Shown here one piece after another: positions 7,622 to 14,353 of a DNA stretch of 23,876 nucleotides; position 1 is the first letter of the stretch, and each line of letters begins with the position of its first letter. The stretch lies in the IMG/VR virus record IMGVR_UViG_3300030108_003980, positions 1 to 23,876 of that record. One strand, written 5' to 3'. Source of the stretch: a virus. Made by a program: the position numbers and the translations under genes. The notes below the pieces were generated by a model that was given only the letters and a program-made list of their open reading frames with translations, had not been told where the DNA came from and ran no database searches.

Positions 7622-8119
7622 ATGATTCAAATTATAGATAATTTTATATCTGATAAAATATCAAAATATTGTATTGATTTTTTTGAACAAAATATTCATT
7701 TAAGAAAAATTTATAGATGCACTAGCACAATAAATATTGGTAAAACTGATGAGCAAGGCAATTACACAGGTATGCCTGAATTCGATGATATATTTAAATT
7801 TATTAATAATCATACTTATAAAATTAATAAATCAGTTATAGAGTGGATACAAATAGTAAAGTGGCCTGATGACTGTAATCAACCCCTACATAATGATTTT
7901 GCAAGTGACCGTACAGTGTATTCATCTATTTTTTATTTAAACGATGGGTACTTTGGTGGACAAACATTTTTTGAAGAAGGTACAATTATCATGCCAAAAA
8001 AAGGTAGAGCATTATTTTTTAATGGTGTAGAATATAAACATGGGGTTATGCCGATAAAAAAAGGGCCAAGATACACGATAGCTGCTTGGTACATGAAAGA
8101 TAAAAATGGATCACACTGA
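7622..8119 (+). CDS. 2OG/Fe(II)-dependent oxygenase (second of five)
   Basis: A 165-residue compact prolyl-4-hydroxylase-like protein. The start MIQIIDNFISDKISKYCIDF is the usual N-terminal helix region. The proximal iron site is PLHNDF (H90, D92), followed by YSSIFYLNDGYFGGQTFF (100-117). The distal His is H140 in VEYKHGV, and Arg150 in GPRYTIAAW is the predicted 2OG-binding residue, so the full His-Asp-His/Arg set is present. It begins the plus-strand part of the cassette and overlaps the next oxygenase gene by 14 bases. Likely substrates are a peptide side chain or a small molecule; nothing in the sequence identifies which. Confidence 0.85.
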   Translation: MIQIIDNFISDKISKYCIDFFEQNIHLRKIYRCTSTINIGKTDEQGNYTGMPEFDDIFKFINNHTYKINKSVIEWIQIVKWPDDCNQPLHNDFASDRTVYSSIFYLNDGYFGGQTFFEEGTIIMPKKGRALFFNGVEYKHGVMPIKKGPRYTIAAWYMKDKNGSH

Positions 8120-8654
8120 ATCAATATTACATTTAAAAAAAATATTACATCCAGATTTTGTAAAAAAAATAATTCCTTTAATCGAAAAAAAAGCTACAGA
8201 AAATTTGACCATTGAAAATATGATTGTAGATAAAAAAATTAGAAATGTAAAAGGTTTTACTTTAAATTTTAAAACACCAACAAATTTGTTTTATTGGAAT
8301 TTTATTAAATCTGAAATTCATAGACTTTATTTATTTTACAAAGGTAAATTTCCTAAAATGCAAAGTAAAAAGTTAGCACAAATAGATTTATTAAAATATA
8401 CAAGTGGAGGAAAATATGACGTTCATGTAGACAATTACAGCGATAGCACTAGACATTTAAGTATTATATTTAATTTAAATGATGAATATGAAGGTGGAGA
8501 TTTAATATTTACAGACCAAAAAGATCAAGAAATAAAAAGATTAAAATTAGATGTTGGAGATGCAGTATTTTTTCCTAGTAATTTTATGTATCCACATGGT
8601 ATAACACCAATTATAGAAGGGACTAGATATAGTATTGTTGCATGGCTGCGGTAG
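8106..8654 (+). CDS. 2OG/Fe(II)-dependent oxygenase (third of five)
   Basis: A 182-residue protein of the prolyl-4-hydroxylase/PKHD-like group. Visible motifs are LLKYTSGGKYDVHVDN (proximal H107 and D109), RHLSIIFNLNDEYEGGDLIF (116-135), LDVGDAVFFPSNFMYPHGI (distal His164) and GTRYSIVAW (Arg174). The catalytic set is complete. This is the most canonical of the five oxygenases and is closest in style to the preceding one, so the two may be old paralogs. The ATG lies inside the 3' end of the previous gene, and the gene end overlaps the following one by 13 bases. Base composition is extreme: 58 G+C in the 300 bases from 8101 to 8400 by hand count. Confidence 0.87.
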   Translation: MDHTESILHLKKILHPDFVKKIIPLIEKKATENLTIENMIVDKKIRNVKGFTLNFKTPTNLFYWNFIKSEIHRLYLFYKGKFPKMQSKKLAQIDLLKYTSGGKYDVHVDNYSDSTRHLSIIFNLNDEYEGGDLIFTDQKDQEIKRLKLDVGDAVFFPSNFMYPHGITPIIEGTRYSIVAWLR

Positions 8655-9166
8655 AATCTAAAATAATTAAAAATTTTTTTAATAAAGATGAATTAAATTT
8701 ATTGCAAAAATATTGCTATAACAGATTAGATAAAAATACTGATTGGAGAATAGACGAACAATCTTTTTCACCTGCGTGGTATAGTGATCCTTTGATGAGT
8801 GCAATGCTCAGCACAAAATTATCTAAAGTAGAAAAAGAAAGTGGATTAACCTTGCTACCTACATATGCTTATTGGAGATATTATGTGTTTGGTGGTAGTT
8901 TAGATAAACATATAGATAGGCCTGCTTGTGAGGTTTCTATAACGGTTTGTATAAAAAAATATGATGATTGGCCTATAATTATTGAAGATAAATCTTTTGA
9001 ATTATTAGAGGGTGAAGCTTTATTATATCCAGGACATGAAGCTTATCATTGGAGGCCAGGTGTTTATGAAGGAGAAGGTATGGCACAGCTTTTCATGCAC
9101 TATATAGATAAAAATGGGCCATATACAGATCATGCTTATGACCAATATGAATTATCACAGATATGA
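8642..9166 (+). CDS. 2OG/Fe(II) oxygenase-like protein (fourth of five), atypical C-terminal motif
   Basis: A 174-residue protein with an oxygenase-like core. An AYWRYYVFGGSLDKHIDRPA block gives the proximal H90 and D92, a CEVSITVCI strand follows, then ALLYPGHEAYHWRPG with a candidate distal His136 (or His132). Where the other four have Arg/Lys followed by an aromatic or hydrophobic residue, this one has GEGMAQLFMHY, with no basic residue at that position; Arg138 in HWRPG or another residue might substitute. The protein ends with an extra tail (DKNGPYTDHAYDQYELSQI). It overlaps both neighbours, by 13 bases and by 4 bases (ATGA). It belongs to the same cassette but to a different subfamily. 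Confidence 0.75.
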   Translation: MAAVESKIIKNFFNKDELNLLQKYCYNRLDKNTDWRIDEQSFSPAWYSDPLMSAMLSTKLSKVEKESGLTLLPTYAYWRYYVFGGSLDKHIDRPACEVSITVCIKKYDDWPIIIEDKSFELLEGEALLYPGHEAYHWRPGVYEGEGMAQLFMHYIDKNGPYTDHAYDQYELSQI

Positions 9167-9699
9167 GATTAGTTTATTCAATACCTAATAAGTTATGGTG
9201 GATACATGATTTTTTAGATAAAGAAACTTATCAAGGAATTCACAACGCCATTATTAAAGAACGTAAAAAAATAAATTTAGGACCAGCTAAAGATCATTGG
9301 TCAGATGACCTAATCAATAATTTAATATCTCCACAAGTTGTTGGAGTTAGAGATTACAAACCTTTTGAGAAATTGAAAATTTTAGTAAGAAATAACCCTT
9401 TTTTTAAATTTGATAAAAATGTTGAGAAGATGATTTCTACTATTCACTTTTTAAATAAAGGCTCAGGCATAAATTGGCATAATGATCACCTCTGGAAATA
9501 CGGTTGTTCGTATTATTTAAATAATAAATGGAGCACTCAATGGGGTGGTGAATTTATGTTTGCAGATGAAAAGGCCCATGGTTTTATACCTATTATTGGT
9601 AATTCATTAGTTATTATTAAATCACCATTTCAACACAAAGTTAACACCGTATTAAGTCCTATTATGCCAAGAATATCTGTTCAAATATTTATGAGGTAA
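9163..9699 (+). CDS. 2OG/Fe(II)-dependent oxygenase (fifth of five)
   Basis: A 178-residue protein. The N-terminal WWIHDFLDKETYQGIHNAI region matches the usual entry helix. Iron and cosubstrate motifs are GSGINWHNDH (H106, D108), then CSYYLNNKWSTQWGGEFMFA (115-134), GNSLVIIKSPFQHKV (distal His158) and MPRISVQIF (Arg170). The 'W.GGEF.F' and 'hR.S.Q.F' pattern is characteristic of the 2OG-Fe(II) oxygenase family with an H-x-D...H...R set. Its ATG overlaps the stop of the fourth oxygenase (ATGA), closing a run of four overlapping oxygenase genes. A 35-base gap then leads back to the tail hub gene. Confidence 0.83.
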   Translation: MRLVYSIPNKLWWIHDFLDKETYQGIHNAIIKERKKINLGPAKDHWSDDLINNLISPQVVGVRDYKPFEKLKILVRNNPFFKFDKNVEKMISTIHFLNKGSGINWHNDHLWKYGCSYYLNNKWSTQWGGEFMFADEKAHGFIPIIGNSLVIIKSPFQHKVNTVLSPIMPRISVQIFMR

Positions 9700-9705
9700 A
9701 TAGAT

Positions 9706-9729
9706 TTCAATTATCTATTATGTTATAAT
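9706..9729 (+). promoter_or_regulatory. Possible promoter ahead of the tail hub gene
   Basis: A perfect TATAAT hexamer lies at 9724-9729, five bases before the ATG at 9735. Only a weak -35 candidate is present upstream (TTTCAA at 9705-9710 or nearby A/T-rich hexamers). A transcript started here would be leaderless or nearly so, and no Shine-Dalgarno is visible in front of this ATG. It sits at the point where the enzyme cassette ends and virion genes resume. In AT-rich DNA the match may be chance. Confidence 0.3.
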
Positions 9730-9734
9730 TACTG

Positions 9735-11888
9735 ATGCCTTTAAATACGATACCAATAAGACCTGGGTTTAACAAACAAGTTACTGAAACTGGAGCAGAG
9801 GGACAGTGGGTAGACGGTGACTTTGTTAGATTTAGATATGGATTGCCTGAAAAGATGGGTGGTTGGGAACAACTTACTAGTAACACTTTAGTGGGTGTAG
9901 CTAGAGATCAACATGTTTGGGCTGATCTTGACGGTAGAAAATATTCAGCTATTGGTACACACAAAGGTTTATTTGTTTATTATTCTGGAAAATTCTACGA
10001 CATAACACCACTCGATACTGCCATAACAGGAGCAACTTTTACAATAGCATCTACATCGACACCTCAAACTATAACAGTCAATAAAGCAGGTCATGGTTTA
10101 GAGGCGGGTGACTTATTTACTTTTACATCTGTTTCTGTTCCAACAGGCTCAGGATACGCTACTACAGTTTTTACAGATAACACGTTTGAAGTTTTAACAA
10201 ACACTTTAGATACATTTACAATACAAGTTTCTACGGCTGCGTCTGGAGTGACAACGGCCACCGGATCAGCAACAATTAATCCTTACGTAAAAGTAGGACC
10301 GCTTTCACAAACAGCAGGATACGGTTGGGGTACATCTACATATGGTGGTGCTTCTGGATTGACCAATTCTTTAAACGGATCTTTAAACGATGATACAGCT
10401 GGAACTGGTGGGTCGGGCACGAGTATCACTTTAAATTCTACTGCAAATTTTCCTACGTCAGGGACAATAAAAGTAGGTGCAGAATTTATTTCATACACTG
10501 GGATATCAAGCAACGACTTAACGGGAATAACTAGAGATGTAGCAGGAACCAGATCTGCACATAGTTCAGGAGCTACAGTAGAGTATTATACTGCCTGGGG
10601 ACAAACATCTCTTACATCAAATGTAATAATAGATCCTGCTTCATGGTCATTAGATAATTTTGGAGAAACATTAGTTGCTACAGTAAAAAATGGCAGAACT
10701 TTTACATGGAGTCCAATACATGCTGTTCCAGCAGCTCTGTCTACAAGATCAACAATATTATCAGGAGCACCAACAGCATCTGTCGCTACCATAACATCTG
10801 AAAGAGATAGGCACTTAATAGTGTTAGGAACTGAAACAACTATAGGCACAACAGCAACACAAGATAAATTATTTATAAGATTTTCAGATCAAGAAGATTC
10901 TTCAACTTATCAACCCACCTCTACTAACACAGCTGGTACTTTTAGATTAGATTCAGGCACAAGAATAGTTGGGGCAGCTAAAGGTAAGGATTATATTTTA
11001 ATTATTACAGATACTTCAGCTTATGTAATGCAATTTGTTGGACCACCATTTACTTTTTCTATTAGACAAGTAGGATCAAATTGTGGTGCTATAGGTCAAC
11101 ACTCAATTGTATATGCTAACGGTGCTGTTTATTGGATGGGTCAATCAGGTGGTTTTTTTGTTTATGATGGAACAGTAAAAACCTTACCTTGTTTAGTTGA
11201 GGATTTTGTATTTACAACAGGGGGAGATAATTTAGGACTAAATTTTGATAGTGGTGAGATTATATACGCTGGTTATAATAATTTATACTCAGAGATAAAT
11301 TGGTTTTATCCAAAGAATGGAGTTACAGAAATAGATAGAATGGTTAGCTATAATTACGGTGAAAATGTTTGGACTACTGGTTCATTAGATAGAACGACTT
11401 ATTATGATGCAACTTTATTTGACAATCCATATGCTACTCAATTTAATAAAACTGGAACTCCGTCATTCCCAACTATTAATGGTGTCACTAATACAAACGG
11501 ATCAACAATATATTATGCTCACGAAAAAGGCACAAATCAAGTTGATGGCACGGGCACATCTACAGCTATAACATCTTTTATACAATCAGGAGATTTTGAT
11601 CTTGATGTGGACGGAAATGGTCAATTTTTTATGAGTATAAGAAGATTCGTGCCAGACTTTAAAGTCCTTACAGGAGATGCTAAAATATCAATATTGTTAA
11701 AAGATTTTCCAGTGGACAATGAAACTTCATCTCCATTAGGACCTTTTACGATAGACAGTTCAACAAAAAAAGTTGACACCAGAGCTAGGGCTAGATTTGC
11801 TAGTTTAAAAGTTGAAAATACTTCAGTAAATCAAAGTTGGCGATATGGAACTTTTAGAGCTGATACACAACCAGATGGACAAAGATAA
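9735..11888 (+). CDS. Tail hub/nozzle protein (P22 gp10-like packaged-DNA stabilisation protein)
   Basis: A 717-residue protein. The N-terminal block MPLNTIPIRPGFNKQVTETG, QWVDGDFVRFRYGLPEKMGG and a WADLDGRKYSAIGTHKGLFV stretch is the characteristic start of P22 gp10-like hub/nozzle proteins of marine podoviruses. The C-terminus (TRARARFASLKVENTSVNQS, WRYGTFRADTQPDGQR) is equally typical. Residues about 100-190 look like an inserted beta domain ('NKAGHGLEAGDLFTFTS'). Residues about 230-285 hold a TIKVGAEFISYTGISSNDLT module also seen in other fibre-like proteins. Beta-propeller-like strands fill the middle. P22 gp10 is 472 residues, so the extra length is mostly these inserts. The protein would form the channel below the adaptor ring. 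It ends in a TAATG overlap. Confidence 0.75.
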   Translation: MPLNTIPIRPGFNKQVTETGAEGQWVDGDFVRFRYGLPEKMGGWEQLTSNTLVGVARDQHVWADLDGRKYSAIGTHKGLFVYYSGKFYDITPLDTAITGATFTIASTSTPQTITVNKAGHGLEAGDLFTFTSVSVPTGSGYATTVFTDNTFEVLTNTLDTFTIQVSTAASGVTTATGSATINPYVKVGPLSQTAGYGWGTSTYGGASGLTNSLNGSLNDDTAGTGGSGTSITLNSTANFPTSGTIKVGAEFISYTGISSNDLTGITRDVAGTRSAHSSGATVEYYTAWGQTSLTSNVIIDPASWSLDNFGETLVATVKNGRTFTWSPIHAVPAALSTRSTILSGAPTASVATITSERDRHLIVLGTETTIGTTATQDKLFIRFSDQEDSSTYQPTSTNTAGTFRLDSGTRIVGAAKGKDYILIITDTSAYVMQFVGPPFTFSIRQVGSNCGAIGQHSIVYANGAVYWMGQSGGFFVYDGTVKTLPCLVEDFVFTTGGDNLGLNFDSGEIIYAGYNNLYSEINWFYPKNGVTEIDRMVSYNYGENVWTTGSLDRTTYYDATLFDNPYATQFNKTGTPSFPTINGVTNTNGSTIYYAHEKGTNQVDGTGTSTAITSFIQSGDFDLDVDGNGQFFMSIRRFVPDFKVLTGDAKISILLKDFPVDNETSSPLGPFTIDSSTKKVDTRARARFASLKVENTSVNQSWRYGTFRADTQPDGQR

Positions 11889-12607
11889 TGAGTAAAAGAG
11901 AACAATACGCAGCAGAAGGACAATATAAGACAGCACCAAGCTCACCTAGAAGAGATGACCCAAGTCCGCAAAGCCCAATGGCAGCTGGTCAACAAGGTGC
12001 GAGAAAAACAGCTGCAAAAAGTTTACCAAGAGCTCAATCTGGTTTAAAAAATATTTTTCAAAAAGTAGCTGGAGATGCACAGAAAATATATTCACAACTT
12101 CCTAGTCTTTTTAATAGGAGAGCAAATTATAATTTTTCTTTAAACATACCAGGTCAAAAAGAACGTATTCAGGATTATAGAAAAGATTACAAAAATTATC
12201 TTACTGCTTTAGGAACAAATGTTCCTGATACCCTATCAGATCCAGATTTATTTAATTTTTTTGAAAAAGATGCATTTTCATTTGACCCAACACCTGTAAA
12301 AATTGGTGATCAAGTTGTTTCACCGTTAGATTATGGTGATTTTTTAGCAACTTTTAAAGGGAGTCCTGGAATAAAATATGGTGGTGATGTAGGTAATTTA
12401 CGAAAAAGAGCTGTTTATGATGAATTTGGAAATAGAACATTTGAATACGATCAAATAAATGATCAGTCTCCACAAGGTTTACAATTATTATTAGCTCAAC
12501 AGTTAGCTCAGCAACAAATGAATCCTGCAATGTCAGGGATTGGTTCTTTACAAAATATGGGACCTAGGGTAGTCAACAATGAATTTTTATATGGGATACC
12601 TGTCTAA
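11888..12607 (+). CDS. Hypothetical protein between tail hub and small virion genes
   Basis: A 239-residue protein with a polar low-complexity N-terminus (residues 1-45, many Ser, Pro, Gln, Lys), a central Phe/Tyr/Asp-rich part (KDYKNYLTALGTNVPDTLSD) and a Gln/Leu-rich C-terminus (LQLLLAQQLAQQQMNPAMSG). No domain is recognised. It is joined by TAATG junctions to the hub gene before it and the 54-codon gene after it, so it is almost certainly part of the virion operon. A minor tail or head-tail protein is the most likely type. Confidence 0.6.
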   Translation: MSKREQYAAEGQYKTAPSSPRRDDPSPQSPMAAGQQGARKTAAKSLPRAQSGLKNIFQKVAGDAQKIYSQLPSLFNRRANYNFSLNIPGQKERIQDYRKDYKNYLTALGTNVPDTLSDPDLFNFFEKDAFSFDPTPVKIGDQVVSPLDYGDFLATFKGSPGIKYGGDVGNLRKRAVYDEFGNRTFEYDQINDQSPQGLQLLLAQQLAQQQMNPAMSGIGSLQNMGPRVVNNEFLYGIPV

Positions 12608-12771
12608 TGGCTAAAATAAATGTATACATACCTGAACCAAAACAAGAATATGATGAGTCTAACCAAAGGCAAATATTAGAATCATTAGCAACATTGCAAT
12701 CTCAATTAAATTTTTCATTTCAACAAGATTTAAAAAATGAACAAGATGCATTTAATTTCTTTTTACAATGA
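12607..12771 (+). CDS. Small conserved virion-cluster protein (54 aa)
   Basis: An open frame of 54 codons starting at the ATG overlapping the previous TAA (TAATG) and ending at a TGA that overlaps the next ATG (ATGA at 12768-12771). The protein starts MAKINVYIPEPKQEYDESNQ and continues with a Gln-rich helical section (QILESLATLQSQLNFSFQQD) predicted to form a coiled coil. It is short enough to be missed by length-based gene callers. Overlapping junctions on both sides and its regular position between virion genes make it convincing. The function is unknown; a coiled-coil oligomerisation or fibre-attachment segment is plausible. Confidence 0.75.
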   Translation: MAKINVYIPEPKQEYDESNQRQILESLATLQSQLNFSFQQDLKNEQDAFNFFLQ

Positions 12772-13109
12772 CAATAAGATACAAAAACGCTGGTGTTAAT
12801 TTAACAACAACAGGAACTGAGAGTGTTTTAACTTGCCCAACGGATGCAACAGTTTTAATTAAACAAATACAAATTAGTAACGGTTCAGTAAGTAATGTAA
12901 ATTTTACGGTGCAAGTTACTGATACATCAGCAACGGCAACATTTAGAATATTTAGTGAAGCTGTTACAGGAGCTGCTACTAAAGATATTATAAATAATAC
13001 ATTAGTATTAGAAGCTGGTGATGTTCTGAAAATGACAGCAGGAACAGCAAATGAAATTCAAGGTTTAATTTCATATGCTTTATTAGATAGATCACAGGAG
13101 AATGGCTAA
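12768..13109 (+). CDS. Small beta-rich conserved phage virion protein
   Basis: A 113-residue protein whose composition and strand pattern (TESVLTCPTDATVLIKQIQI, NVNFTVQVTDTSATATFRIF, NNTLVLEAGDVLKMTAGTAN) suggest a beta-sandwich. This type occurs repeatedly next to tail genes in marine phages and is usually unannotated. Its ATG overlaps the stop of the 54-aa gene (ATGA) and its end overlaps the 43-aa gene by eight bases. It could be a decoration or neck protein. No catalytic motif is present. Confidence 0.65.
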   Translation: MTIRYKNAGVNLTTTGTESVLTCPTDATVLIKQIQISNGSVSNVNFTVQVTDTSATATFRIFSEAVTGAATKDIINNTLVLEAGDVLKMTAGTANEIQGLISYALLDRSQENG

Positions 13110-13233
13110 ACGTAAATTTGTAAATTTTGTTCCTAGACCAAAACCAAGGAAACGTCCAAGACGACATAAGAAAAGACTTTCAAAAGGTGAAAAAAGAGAT
13201 TATAAGAAATACAACAGACAAGGGAGGCATTGA
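13102..13233 (+). CDS. Very basic 43-residue protein
   Basis: An ATG at 13102, inside the end of the preceding gene, opens a 43-codon frame ending TGA at 13231-13233. Twenty of the 43 residues are Lys or Arg, with a PRPKPRKRPRRHKKR core. Its stop overlaps the ATG of the next gene (TGATG). An AGGAG at 13096-13100 is close to the start (only one base between), so spacing is short. Extremely basic small proteins of this kind usually bind nucleic acid or acidic surfaces. A DNA-condensing or virion-internal role is inference. It is too small for many annotation pipelines. Confidence 0.7.
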   Translation: MAKRKFVNFVPRPKPRKRPRRHKKRLSKGEKRDYKKYNRQGRH

Positions 13234-13430
13234 TGGCTATACAAAGAATACCTGCTAAAGCAGTTGAAATTGTTAAAAATAAGCGAACAGGAAAAGTTTA
13301 TAAAGACAAAGCTGAGTTTGATGCAGATGTTGCTAATCCACAAACGGATACTACAGCAGATGATTTTAGACAGGATCTAGAGATTACAGTTGCTAAACTG
13401 ACGCTTTTTGGTAAAACCAAAGATGAATGA
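13233..13430 (+). CDS. Small conserved phage protein (65 aa)
   Basis: A 65-residue protein. A TTG is in frame three bases upstream, but the ATG at 13233 has a GGGAGG ribosome binding site at 13222-13227 with five-base spacing and overlaps the previous stop, so it is the better start. The sequence (MAIQRIPAKAVEIVKNKRTG) begins with a beta-hairpin-like region and turns acidic toward the C-terminus. The family has no known function. Its stop overlaps the start of the glycosyltransferase (ATGA at 13427-13430). Confidence 0.65.
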   Translation: MAIQRIPAKAVEIVKNKRTGKVYKDKAEFDADVANPQTDTTADDFRQDLEITVAKLTLFGKTKDE

Positions 13431-14353
13431 AACCAAGAGGCGGCACAGAGCTACAATTAGAGTTTTTACATAAATATTGTAAAAAAGAACTATTAGATAA
13501 AGTTAATATTTGCACTTCTATTCCAGGCAAAGTTCCATTAGTAAAAGATAAATTAAACATACTTTGGCAAAAGAATTCTTACGACCAACCTAATCTTCAA
13601 GAATTTTTTAACAATCCTTTAAGGCATGATGAGTACGATTGGTATGTATTTAATTCGCATTGGAACTATGAAAAATTTAGATATTTTTTTAGAATACCAC
13701 AAGACAAGTCCATGGTAATTAAAAATGGCGTAGAAAATTTTCCAAAAAGAAAACCATACAATAAACAAAATAAAATAAAAATTTTATATAATTCAACACC
13801 ATGGAGAGGATTAAATGTTATGCTTGGTGCTATGCAGTATGTAACAAATTTAAATGTAGAATTAGATGTTTATTCTTCAACACAAATATACGGTGATTAT
13901 TTTGCAGAAACTAATAAAGGAAAATATGAGCCCCTATTTGAACAAGCAAAAAAATTAAAGAATGTAAATTACATTGGGTATAAACCTCATGAATATATAA
14001 TGGAAAATATAGACAACTATCAAATATGGTGTCACCCTAGTTGTTGGGAAGAGACGTTTTGTATAGGAGCTCTTGAAGCTATGGCAGCTGGGTTATACAT
14101 GATTTGCACAAACTACGGTGCTTTATATGAGACATGTTCTGAGTGGCCTGTGTATGTAAATTATACCCAAGATTATAAAAAATTATCTCAAATATTTGGT
14201 CAAGCTATTGATATGGCGTGTAAACAACTTGGAGAAGATTATTTAGAGGATCATCTTAATGCACAACAAATGCACGCAAAAAGATTTTATAATTGGAAAA
14301 AAAAGGGAGGAGAATGGGAATTATTTTTAAGAGGAATATTAAATGAACAATAG
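13427..14353 (+). CDS. GT-B glycosyltransferase (GT4-like)
   Basis: A 308-residue protein with a GT-B style C-terminal nucleotide-sugar-binding domain. KIKILYNSTPWRGLNVMLGA (117-136) is the usual 'S.p.rGl..ll.A' entry of that domain. NVNYIGYKPHEY (169-180) precedes it, then CWEETFCIGALEAMAAG, where E209 and E217 form an EX7E motif typical of GT4 enzymes. The N-terminal half contains PRGGTELQ (3-10), the acceptor-side glycine motif. Sugar donor and acceptor are not predictable. It overlaps the previous gene (ATGA) and is followed by a second glycosyltransferase overlapping by 11 bases. The pair interrupts the virion genes and may act with the carbamoyltransferase cassette upstream. Confidence 0.85.
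   Translation: MKPRGGTELQLEFLHKYCKKELLDKVNICTSIPGKVPLVKDKLNILWQKNSYDQPNLQEFFNNPLRHDEYDWYVFNSHWNYEKFRYFFRIPQDKSMVIKNGVENFPKRKPYNKQNKIKILYNSTPWRGLNVMLGAMQYVTNLNVELDVYSSTQIYGDYFAETNKGKYEPLFEQAKKLKNVNYIGYKPHEYIMENIDNYQIWCHPSCWEETFCIGALEAMAAGLYMICTNYGALYETCSEWPVYVNYTQDYKKLSQIFGQAIDMACKQLGEDYLEDHLNAQQMHAKRFYNWKKKGGEWELFLRGILNEQ

Noticed and set aside
5558-9699. TET/JBP-type DNA base dioxygenases
   Set aside because: The proteins are small prolyl-hydroxylase-like types with generic HxD/E...H...R/K sites; nothing specific to TET/JBP is visible. DNA modification remains possible but is not supported over other targets.
10283-10849. Minus-strand open frames opposite the tail hub gene
   Set aside because: They lie wholly within a well-supported plus-strand gene, have no ribosome binding site, and their Pro/Val-rich translations look like reverse-strand shadows of Gly/Thr codons.
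13230-13232. TTG start for the 65-residue protein
   Set aside because: The next codon is an ATG with a well-spaced GGGAGG site that overlaps the preceding stop; TTG adds only one residue.
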